Below are positions 11,341 through 17,278 of a DNA stretch of 17,278 bases, one piece after another. The notes below the pieces were generated by a model. It saw only the letters and a program-made list of their open reading frames with translations. It searched no databases and had not been told where the DNA came from. The position numbers and the translations under genes are program-made. Source of the stretch: JBBRLA01 sp038231615 (GTDB taxonomy: Bacteria; Myxococcota_A; Polyangia; Palsa-1104; JAEUJZ01); assembly GCA_038231615.1 (NCBI GenBank), contig JBBRLA010000101.1:1-17278 (forward strand), read 5' to 3'. The number at the start of each line of letters is the position of its first letter. Position 1 is the first letter of the stretch.

Positions 11341-12168
11341 CTATGCCCGCAGGACCGTCGCGCCGGTCCCGCCGCCGATGCCCTTGCCGGTGAAACTGGC
11401 GATGATGCACTCCCGCACCGCGCCCAGTTCCAGCGCCAGGCAGGCTTCCGAAAGGCGAAGCTGATGCACCGTGGTCACGTCCCGCAGCCGGTGCAGCCGG
11501 GCCTGCGCCTGCTGCAGGGACAGCTCCTTGCGCCCCGCCTGCTGTCCATCGGTGATCCCGCCGAGCAGCACCAGCCGCCCGGCCCCCATCTCCCGGGCCA
11601 GGAGGTGCGCCGTCGCGTCGAAGGGCAGGCGCAGGAGCACCCCCGTTTCGGAGAGCCCCAGGCAGGGCAGCACCGGCAGCCGCCCCCCTGAAAGAAGCCG
11701 GCGCAAAAACTCCGTGTCCACCGCGATGGCATCTCCAGAAAGGCCCAGGTCGACCGGGGTGTCGCCACCATAGAGCCGGGGCGGCCGGCGCTCCGCGGTG
11801 ATCGGCATCGAGAGCCCCGCCGGGGGCGCCCCGGCAGCGGCCAGTGCGGCGCAGAGCTCGAATCCCGCCTGCCCGAGCGCCATCTCCAGGCGGCCGATGG
11901 CCGCGGCGTCCATGATCCGCCGCCTGGCGCCGTAGCGCCCCGGGGCCTTTTGCGCCTCCTCGATGCGACCCAGCTGAAACTCGGCGTCGTAAAGGACGAT
12001 GGCCTGGCCGCCGTCCCGGCAGTAGGTGGCGATCTCGGCGGCGATGGTCGGCAGAAGGGCCGGCGAGATGGCTTCGCCCCCCAGCTTGATCACGCTCGGT
12101 GGCGGGCCAGGTTCGCTGGGTTTGGCGGGTTTTTCCCGGGCCGCGGGTTTTCTGGCGGAATCCTTCAT
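11341..12168 (-). CDS. Diverged ArgB-like amino acid kinase family protein, probable pseudokinase
   Basis: The start at 12168 is set by AAGGAGG five nt upstream and gives 275 residues. After a Lys/Pro/Ala-rich N-terminal extension the protein follows the ArgB fold and aligns by eye along its length with the argB product 1.1 kb downstream. Shared features are VIKLGGEAI, the RRPPRLYGG-TPVDLGLSGDAI segment, and GGRLPVLPCLGL. Key elements are changed: the glycine loop VHG-GP reads VLYDAEFQ, the RYTD motif reads RRIMD, NINAD reads LPFDATA, and the Lys of MVAK aligns with Arg. The C-terminus, SFTGKGIGGGTGATVL, resembles the tail of long ArgB proteins. It may bind ligand or regulate ArgB/ArgC without catalysis; an altered substrate is also possible. 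Confidence 0.8.
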   Translation of the reverse strand: MKDSARKPAAREKPAKPSEPGPPPSVIKLGGEAISPALLPTIAAEIATYCRDGGQAIVLYDAEFQLGRIEEAQKAPGRYGARRRIMDAAAIGRLEMALGQAGFELCAALAAAGAPPAGLSMPITAERRPPRLYGGDTPVDLGLSGDAIAVDTEFLRRLLSGGRLPVLPCLGLSETGVLLRLPFDATAHLLAREMGAGRLVLLGGITDGQQAGRKELSLQQAQARLHRLRDVTTVHQLRLSEACLALELGAVRECIIASFTGKGIGGGTGATVLRA

Positions 12169-12322
12169 GGTGCCTCCTTGGGAGGATCGGGGCCGGTGAA
12201 CATGCGAGCAGGAAATCGAAACCACAGATGGGCGGAGCATACTCATACGGATGGAAAACGCACCTGCATCCAGCGCACCCGGCCATGGGGCCCGACTTTG
12301 ATTGAGCAAATTATGTGCAGGC

Positions 12323-12337
12323 GTGCAAAGCTTGCAC
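12323..12337. promoter_or_regulatory. Palindromic operator candidate in a divergent intergenic region
   Basis: GTGCAA-AGC-TTGCAC is a perfect inverted repeat with 6-bp arms. It lies about 90 nt upstream of the HTH-methyltransferase start and about 155 nt upstream of the divergent ArgB-like gene. An XRE-type regulator such as the adjacent HTH protein could bind it and control both sides. On the minus strand CATAAT (12313-12318) could be a -10 box close to it. A ten-T tract (12399-12408) is the only other feature noted in 12169-12424. Confidence 0.4.
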
Positions 12338-12424
12338 AGTGGTCGTCATGAGACGAAGAAAAAAGATTTGCCGAAAGTGATTTCTTGCTTCCATTGGATT
12401 TTTTTTTTGAGTACTGTCTCGCTC

Positions 12425-13735
12425 ATGGCGAGAACGACGACGGCAACCCGGATGATGGATAGTTTTCAGCTCGGCTCCATGCTGGAGCTGGGACAGATGG
12501 TCAGGGGGCGCAGGGAGGTGGCCCGCCTGACCCGCTCGACCCTGGCGCTGCGGGCCGGGGTCTCGGCCAGCACTTTGAAGAACCTGGAGGCGGGCAAGCA
12601 CACCCCCAGCAGGACGACGCTGATGCAGCTTTGCGCGGTCAGCGAACTGAAGCTGAACATGTACGATCTGCTCACCCTCTCGCCGCTGCGGGAGGCGGAG
12701 GCCGGTCCGCCGATGAACTGCTGGCTGGCCCCGGGCTTCGACCCCATCGCCATGGCCCACGATCTGACCACCCGGCTGGGCGGCAGGGGCGGGCACATCG
12801 AACAGACCTTCCTTTATCTGGATACCAAGAGCGCCGCGTGCTGGTGTGCCATCGTGGGGCAGCCGGACTACGCCGCCACGGTGCGCGAGATGCTGCCGCT
12901 GCGGACGGCGGCGGCGACCATCCAGCAGTACGTGGGCGGGGCCGGGCTGGACCTGATCGGCTTGGGGTGTGGCGACGGAAAGGAAGAGGTACGCTTGGCG
13001 CAGCTGCTCCTGCAGCAGCACGACCCCAGTGACTTGCGCCTCTATTTGCTCGACATCAGCCAGCCGCTCCTCGGGTTCGCCTACAAGCACGCTGCCGACA
13101 GCCTGGCGGACCACCGGGGGGTGGCGGTGTTCGCCATCCAGGGCGACTTCCATCGGCTGCCCTGTTACACCCAGCTGCTCTACACGCCGCAGCGGGCGCA
13201 CCGACGGCGCATCCTGTGCATGTTCGGGGGCACCTTCGGCAACCTGGAGAACGAGATCCGCTTCGTGCGCAACAGCCTGGTGGGGTTTGCCCCTGGCGAC
13301 ATGCTGCTCATCTACGTGAGCCTGGTGCGGGCGCCAGCGGACCAGCCGGACGAGATCCGGCGGACGGACCCGCGCCTGTCGGGGACCATGACCCGCACCC
13401 TGCAACAGCTCGAGCGGGAGTGGCTGATCGGGCCCATCGAGCGCTACGCCCGGCCGCCGGGGACGCCTCTTTCGGAGCAGTACATCCACACGGCCCTGGA
13501 CACCACCTCCTGCACCGTGCCGGGGAGCTACGCCATCGAGACCATCATCACGGTGAAGTCCGCCGACGGGTCGACGCGGCGGTTCTCGATGGAATACATC
13601 AAACGCTACGACGGGGACAAGCTGGCGGAGTCGCTGCGCCTGCTCGGCTGGGAGCCGGTGGCCTCCTGGCCCGCGGGGAACGCCCTGGGGCTTTATCTGT
13701 TCCGCTGGCAGGGGACCGAACGGCTCTTGCAGTAA
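12425..13735 (+). CDS. HTH (XRE-type) domain fused to an EgtD-like SAM methyltransferase
   Basis: The frame is open from 12302, but ATG 12425 is the first ATG that avoids a low-complexity leader; neither it nor 12452 has a strong Shine-Dalgarno sequence, so the start is uncertain. The 436-residue product begins with a helix-turn-helix (about residues 18-70: LGQMVRGRREVARLT, then LALRAGVSASTLKNLEAGK). The remainder fits the histidine-specific methyltransferase family that includes EgtD: GCGDG at 181-185, LYLLDISQPLLGFA, and MFGGTFGNLENEIRF at 266-280, which corresponds to the EgtD GSTIGNF region. EgtD trimethylates histidine in ergothioneine synthesis. Here the DNA-binding domain suggests a substrate-sensing regulator or a regulated enzyme. 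No EgtB is present, so ergothioneine synthesis is not supported. Confidence 0.8.
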   Translation: MARTTTATRMMDSFQLGSMLELGQMVRGRREVARLTRSTLALRAGVSASTLKNLEAGKHTPSRTTLMQLCAVSELKLNMYDLLTLSPLREAEAGPPMNCWLAPGFDPIAMAHDLTTRLGGRGGHIEQTFLYLDTKSAACWCAIVGQPDYAATVREMLPLRTAAATIQQYVGGAGLDLIGLGCGDGKEEVRLAQLLLQQHDPSDLRLYLLDISQPLLGFAYKHAADSLADHRGVAVFAIQGDFHRLPCYTQLLYTPQRAHRRRILCMFGGTFGNLENEIRFVRNSLVGFAPGDMLLIYVSLVRAPADQPDEIRRTDPRLSGTMTRTLQQLEREWLIGPIERYARPPGTPLSEQYIHTALDTTSCTVPGSYAIETIITVKSADGSTRRFSMEYIKRYDGDKLAESLRLLGWEPVASWPAGNALGLYLFRWQGTERLLQ

Positions 13736-13751
13736 CCCGCGGCCCCGGGAA

Positions 13752-14123
13752 TCACATCAAGAGCGCCTCTGGGCCCGGCGGCTTGAGACAGGACAGGCGA
13801 TGCGCCGCGCTCTTGCTGAGCAGGGACATCGCCTGGTCGAATCGCTTGCAATCCACATACCCGCGGCGCAGCGCCTGATAGAGCTGCCGGCGAAGCTGCT
13901 GCTCCCCACGCTGGATGTCGCGCCAGGCCACCCACGAATACTGCGGATTGTCGATGCGCCGCTCGGCCAGCCAGATGGTCATGACCGCGGTGCGCATCTG
14001 CTCCGCCAGGGACACATCATCCACCATCACCTCCGTCACCAGTTCGAGCATCTGCATGGCCAGTTGCTCGAAAGGACACAAACCCATCTGCTCCAGGGAC
14101 GTCGCAACACTCTTTGCCGACAT
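13752..14123 (-). CDS. Small protein of unknown function
   Basis: I do not recognise this 123-residue protein. The ATG at 14123 is preferred because GCGAGG lies just upstream; the frame stays open to 14231, but that extension covers the likely promoter region. The sequence is mainly helical and soluble, with an acidic centre (MLELVTEVMVDDVSLAEQM) and a basic C-terminal half (LAERRIDNPQYSWVAWRDIQRGEQQLRRQLYQALRRGY). There is no signal peptide, membrane helix or cysteine-pair motif. Its stop lies 16 nt from that of the convergent HTH-methyltransferase gene. Regular protein-like composition and a Shine-Dalgarno sequence support it as a gene, but the call rests on those alone. Confidence 0.55.
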   Translation of the reverse strand: MSAKSVATSLEQMGLCPFEQLAMQMLELVTEVMVDDVSLAEQMRTAVMTIWLAERRIDNPQYSWVAWRDIQRGEQQLRRQLYQALRRGYVDCKRFDQAMSLLSKSAAHRLSCLKPPGPEALLM

Positions 14124-14219
14124 GAGACCTCGCCTTCGCGAACTGCAAACCGTGAGAATGTTTTGCCCGAAATCCACTGAGTCGCGCCACGGCAAAGTGC
14201 GTGCAGAATTGGTACGGTC

Positions 14220-14259
14220 TTGTCCTTTCAATGGACAACAATTCTGTCCATTGGGACAA
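14220..14259. promoter_or_regulatory. Cluster of TTGTCC/GGACAA inverted half-sites
   Basis: Four half-sites alternate in orientation: TTGTCC (14220-14225), GGACAA (14233-14238), TGTCC (14245-14249) and GGACAA (14254-14259). Within it CAATGGACA-acaattc-TGTCCATTG (14229-14253) is a perfect inverted repeat with 9-bp arms. TGGGACAACG at 14252-14261 recurs exactly 150 bp away at 14402-14411. The cluster lies about 100 nt upstream of the small gene ending at 14123 and could be its operator; a TTGTCC on the minus strand could act as its -35. Confidence 0.5.
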
Positions 14260-14329
14260 CGATAGACAGATTTGTAATGATACGAAAATGTTGTTCCCGG
14301 TCACACAATCGAAATATTTGTAGCTTGAA

Positions 14330-14347
14330 GTGCATATATGCTTGCAC
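14330..14347. promoter_or_regulatory. Palindromic site GTGCA-N8-TGCAC in an intergenic region
   Basis: GTGCATATATGCTTGCAC holds the perfect palindrome GCATATATGC and outer GTGCA/TGCAC arms. It shares GCTTGCACA with the palindrome at 12323-12337. The surrounding 14124-14531 gap is AT-rich from about 14260 to 14400; besides the half-site cluster and this site I see no gene or terminator in it. Confidence 0.3.
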
Positions 14348-14531
14348 AATGCATGCTGGGGATCCGATTCATATTCGACCATTCATGCCAGGTATCCACG
14401 ATGGGACAACGGCATTGCCCCTGACTCCAACCGGGTACAGAACCTGGCGGAAAGGGGTAGACCTTGGGCCCTGCCAGCGGCCAATCTGCTGCGAAGAGCG
14501 ATCAGAGCCGTCGGTAGGGGGGAGGCTCGGG

Positions 14532-15977
14532 TCAGAGAGCGGAAAGCAACCGATCGGCGGCGGCGGCCCCGTCGCGGAGGACATCCGGGACACTGACCCC
14601 GTGAAGGGCGGCGCCGGCGAAGGAGAGGCCCGTGCCCACCGATCGGCCATCGATGGTGGCCACCCGTTCGCCGTGGCCGATCACATATTGTTCGATCGCC
14701 TGGGGCCAGCGCTGGACATGGCGAAAGCGCGGGACCGCGGAAACGGGATCGATCCCCAGCGTCGCCCGCAGGTCCTCCCGGGCGTGTTTGCAGAGGGCGC
14801 CGTCGTCCAGGTCGAGCACCCCGGGATCGTGCGCCCCGCCGTACATCGCCCGCAAAAGGACGTGCCCTTCGGGGGCCTGCCTGCAGCCCGGCAGGATGCT
14901 GGTCATGAAGAGCGCCCCGAGCAGCCGCAGCCCCTCGCGCCGGGGCGAAAGGAAGCCGAAGCCGTCCAGGGGGTGGGGCACGTCGGCGCGTCGGTAACCC
15001 AGGCACACCGCGGCGATGGGCGCCATGGGGATGCCGGCGTAGGCCTCGGCCAGCACCGCGTCCACCGGCCGCAAGAGCGCCTGTGCGAATGGCGGCGGCA
15101 GGCACAGGAGCACCGCGTCTGCAAGCAGTTCGCCCCCATCGGTGCGCACCCGCCAGCGGCCGGCCCCGCCTGGCTCCCGTTCCAGCGCCCGCGCCGGGGT
15201 GCCCAGAAGGATGCGCCCGCCCGCGGCCTCGATGGCCTCCCGCAGCGCCTCGGTAAGCTGCCCCAGCCCGTGCTGGAACCCGAGGAGCCGCTGCGAGGGC
15301 GGCGCCTCCCCGGCGGCGCGCTGTGCCCGGCGCTCCTTGCCCAGGGCGCGGACTGCCCGGAAAAGACTCCCGTGCTTCCGCTCCATCTCGTACACTCGGG
15401 GCAGGGCGCTGCGCACCGAGAGCTGCCCGATGTCCCCGGCGTAGATGCCGCCCATCACCGCGTCCACCACCCGGTCGGCCACGCTTTTCCCCAGGCGCCG
15501 GGTCACGAAGGCCGCGATGGACTCATCGCCATCGAGGGGTTTGGCAGCGAAGGGCTCGCCGAGCAGGCGCAGCCGGGCGGCAAAGGGCAGGATCGGCGAG
15601 GTCAGAAACGCCGACGGCCTGGACGGCACCACCCGCAGGGCGCCATCGAGAAAAAGGTAGCGCCGGTCGGCGCGCTCATCGGAGACGACGACGGCGTCCG
15701 CAAGACCCGCGTGCCCAGGTCGCCCGAGATGCCCGAGATGCCCGAGATGCCCGAGATGATCAATCAGCGGACGCAGCCCGGGGGCCCCCTCCTGCAAGGT
15801 CGCCGGCCCCCGTTCGATGTGCCACTCCCCGTGCTGCTCGCTGCCGATGCGCCCGCCCACCTGGGGCTCCGCCTCCAGCAAGGTGACCTGCACCGACCGC
15901 TCGCTGCCCTTTTCGCACAGGTCAAGGGCCCCCCGCAACCCCGCTGCCCCGGCGCCGATGACGACGATGTGTTTCAT
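14532..15977 (-). CDS. hemY: HemY-type protoporphyrinogen oxidase
   Basis: This 481-residue FAD enzyme is of the oxygen-dependent HemY type, which oxidises protoporphyrinogen IX (or coproporphyrinogen III in some bacteria). It opens with the dinucleotide motif HIVVIGAGAAGL, then LLEAEPQVGGRIGS and a GP-TLQ region; SRPSAFLTSPILPFAARLRLL and VVDAVMGGIYAGD are characteristic, and the C-terminal FAD segment is GLSFAGAALHGVSVPDVLRDG. GGAAAG precedes the ATG. It lies 39 nt after hemE on the same strand, so the two are probably co-transcribed, although they catalyse non-consecutive steps. The 9-bp tandem repeat at 15723-15758 adds an LGH-rich stretch to a loop near residue 75. No terminator was seen after the stop. 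Confidence 0.93.
   Translation of the reverse strand: MKHIVVIGAGAAGLRGALDLCEKGSERSVQVTLLEAEPQVGGRIGSEQHGEWHIERGPATLQEGAPGLRPLIDHLGHLGHLGHLGRPGHAGLADAVVVSDERADRRYLFLDGALRVVPSRPSAFLTSPILPFAARLRLLGEPFAAKPLDGDESIAAFVTRRLGKSVADRVVDAVMGGIYAGDIGQLSVRSALPRVYEMERKHGSLFRAVRALGKERRAQRAAGEAPPSQRLLGFQHGLGQLTEALREAIEAAGGRILLGTPARALEREPGGAGRWRVRTDGGELLADAVLLCLPPPFAQALLRPVDAVLAEAYAGIPMAPIAAVCLGYRRADVPHPLDGFGFLSPRREGLRLLGALFMTSILPGCRQAPEGHVLLRAMYGGAHDPGVLDLDDGALCKHAREDLRATLGIDPVSAVPRFRHVQRWPQAIEQYVIGHGERVATIDGRSVGTGLSFAGAALHGVSVPDVLRDGAAAADRLLSAL
15723..15758. repeat. Four perfect 9-bp tandem repeats within hemY
   Basis: CCCGAGATG is repeated four times without error, with a degenerate copy before it. It is in frame and codes for DHLGHLGHLGHLG on the minus strand. 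Copy-number change would add or remove three residues at a time without a frameshift. Confidence 0.95.
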
Positions 15978-16016
15978 GGTCTTTCCGGGTCGCGCAGGAC
16001 GGCTAGAGGCTGGCCC

Positions 16017-17066
16017 TCACGCAGCCTTCTTCTCCCCCAGGCGATGGACCATCTCCACTGCCGCCTGGGCGTGCTCCACCGGCGTCGGTGGCAGGATGCC
16101 GTGACCCAGGTTGAAGATGTGCCCCACCTTGGGGGCTGCCTCCAGCACCCGCCCGATGCGGCGCTCGATCTCGGGCAGCGGCGCGAAGAGCGAGCACGGG
16201 TCCAGGTTGCCCTGCACCGGCCGCTCCGGCCCGCCATGAAAAAGCAGCTCCCGCGCCCGATCCAGCGGCAGTCGGAAGTCGAGGCCGAAGACGTCCGCCG
16301 GCAGCTCGCCCACCTGGGACAAAAGGGCCGCTCCGTCGTTGGCGAAGTAGATCAGCGGCACCCCGAGGGGCCGCAGCCGTTCCAGCAGCCGCCGCACGTA
16401 GGGGGCGCCGAAGACCGCGAAGTCGTCTGCCCCGAGCGCCCCGATCCACGAATCGAAAATCTGGAGTACCTGTGCCCCCGCGGCCACCTGATCGCTCAGG
16501 TAGCTGACCAGGCTCTCGGTGAGCTTGTGAAGGAGCGCGTGGGCTGCCTCCGGGGCGGCGAAGAGCAGCTGCTTGGTGGCGATGAACTGCTTGCCGGTCT
16601 GCCCCTCGGTGGCGTAGGTGAGCAGGGTAAAGGGGGCCCCGGCGAAGCCGATGAGAGGCACCTTGCCGGCCAGGCCCTTTTGGCACAGGCGGATGGCGTC
16701 CATCACGAAGCCACAGGCCCCGGGATGCAGCGTCCGCAGGGCATCGATTCCGGCGCGGTCGCGCACCGGCTCGACTCGGGGGCCCTCCTCGGTGAAGCTC
16801 AGGGGCAAGCCCATCTCCTCCAAAACCACCAGGATGTCGGAGAAGAGAATCGCCGCGTCCACCCCCAGTCTGTCGACGGGCTGAAGGGTGACCTCACAGG
16901 CCAGGTCCGGGGTCTTGCACAGCGTCAAGAAGTCCCCGGCCTTCTTGCGCGTCGCCTGGTACTCCGGCAGATAGCGCCCGGCCTGGCGCATGAACCAGAC
17001 CGGCGTGGTATCCACCGGCTCGCCCCTGCAAGCCGCCAGAAACCGCGTCGCCCGCGAAGTCTTCAT
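16017..17066 (-). CDS. hemE: Uroporphyrinogen decarboxylase
   Basis: The enzyme converts uroporphyrinogen III to coproporphyrinogen III in the cytosol. Signature residues are present: TPVWFMRQAGRYLPEY near the N-terminus, the catalytic-type Asp in AAILFSDILV, PLIGFAGAPFTLLTYATEG with the conserved Tyr, and the C-terminal His in FNLGHGILPPTPVEH. From the ATG at 17066 the protein has 349 residues, the usual family length. The frame also allows GTG starts at 17078, 17093 and 17117. The GTG at 17078 has AGGA five nt upstream and would add four residues, so it is a serious alternative. hemY follows after 39 nt. Confidence 0.96.
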   Translation of the reverse strand: MKTSRATRFLAACRGEPVDTTPVWFMRQAGRYLPEYQATRKKAGDFLTLCKTPDLACEVTLQPVDRLGVDAAILFSDILVVLEEMGLPLSFTEEGPRVEPVRDRAGIDALRTLHPGACGFVMDAIRLCQKGLAGKVPLIGFAGAPFTLLTYATEGQTGKQFIATKQLLFAAPEAAHALLHKLTESLVSYLSDQVAAGAQVLQIFDSWIGALGADDFAVFGAPYVRRLLERLRPLGVPLIYFANDGAALLSQVGELPADVFGLDFRLPLDRARELLFHGGPERPVQGNLDPCSLFAPLPEIERRIGRVLEAAPKVGHIFNLGHGILPPTPVEHAQAAVEMVHRLGEKKAA

Positions 17067-17080
17067 CGGCAGCGTCACGC

Positions 17081-17118
17081 CAGTCCTAGTCACGCCAGTC
17101 AGGTCAGTCCTAGTCACG
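17081..17118. repeat. Direct repeat with 24-bp period at the hemE start region
   Basis: CAGTCCTAGTCACG occurs at 17081-17094 and 17105-17118. Read on the minus strand each copy gives GTGACTAGGACTG, so the repeat duplicates a GTG codon and an AGGA sequence in the hemE frame. Confidence 0.9.
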
Positions 17119-17138
17119 TTGATGAGAACCCCTTCTTC

Positions 17139-17268
17139 CAGTTAAGAAGCACATGGCCGGAGCAGATTTTGGCGCACCCCCACAGCGACCGAGGGAGCGT
17201 ACTACTGTACGTGACCGAGGAAGCGAGGAGGTACGCCAAAAGCTGCCCGGCCAGGTGCTTCTTAGCTG
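17139..17268. repeat. 130-bp imperfect palindromic element (REP/MITE-like)
   Basis: The 36-nt left arm (17139-17174) and 35-nt right arm (17234-17268) are inverted copies with three mismatches and one single-base gap. The 59-nt centre holds a direct repeat, GCGACCGAGGGAGCG (17185-17199) and GTGACCGAGGAAGCG (17211-17225), and a small perfect hairpin CGTAC-TACT-GTACG (17198-17211). There is no T-run after either arm. The form suits a non-autonomous mobile repeat or structured leader upstream of hemE; which of these is unresolved. Confidence 0.8.
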
Positions 17269-17278
17269 ACGAGGCGGA

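Noticed and set aside
12399..12408. Ten-T tract as an intrinsic terminator
   Set aside because: No GC-rich hairpin precedes it, and it lies just upstream of a gene start in the same direction.
12425..13735. Ergothioneine biosynthesis gene egtD
   Set aside because: There is no EgtB or other ergothioneine gene nearby, and the N-terminal HTH is atypical for EgtD.
14330..14596. 88-codon plus-strand frame upstream of and overlapping the hemY 3' end
   Set aside because: It has an Arg-rich tail produced by antisense hemY sequence, no ribosome site and no recognisable motif.
15723..15758. Short tandem repeats as a CRISPR array
   Set aside because: The units are 9 bp and contiguous, with no spacers, and they lie in frame within a gene.

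Overview
The window is GC-rich chromosomal DNA of a bacterium, most likely a proteobacterium. That placement is an inference from GC content, the multi-HAMP hybrid kinase with CheR/CheB, the PAAR protein and the compact ArgB; no rRNA or tRNA is present to settle taxonomy. I recognise twelve genes and see two more that I cannot name. One gene is cut by the left edge.

Layout: (1) 1-5406, plus strand: a signalling operon of a very large soluble hybrid histidine kinase (tandem HAMP units, GAF, kinase core, three receiver domains), then a CheR methyltransferase and a stand-alone CheB methylesterase that overlap by 4 bp. (2) 5407-8037, an accessory-looking stretch: an unknown protein with a signal peptide and C-terminal membrane anchor behind a good sigma-54-type promoter; an AT-richer gap with an inverted repeat and a 28-bp tandem repeat resembling an IS21-family end; then a sigma-70-type promoter driving a PAAR spike protein whose stop overlaps the start of a zinc-ribbon SAM methyltransferase. 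(3) 8084-9381: an orphan cytosolic GAF histidine kinase with its own promoter. (4) 9440-12168, minus strand: an operon of a degenerate ArgB paralogue, argC and argB (ATGA-coupled). (5) 12425-13735, divergent from it: a helix-turn-helix domain fused to an EgtD-like methyltransferase, with a palindrome in the shared intergenic region. (6) 13752-14123, minus strand: a small unknown protein, followed by about 400 bp of intergenic DNA with clustered palindromes. (7) 14532-17066, minus strand: hemE followed by a HemY-type protoporphyrinogen oxidase gene, two steps of haem synthesis, preceded at the window edge by a roughly 130-bp imperfect palindrome of REP/MITE type.

The most unusual items are the ArgB-like probable pseudokinase operonic with argC-argB and divergent to an HTH-EgtD fusion, the PAAR-methyltransferase translational couple, and the palindromic element upstream of hemE. 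Gene starts were set from Shine-Dalgarno sequences and promoter positions where possible, and several differ from the longest open frame.
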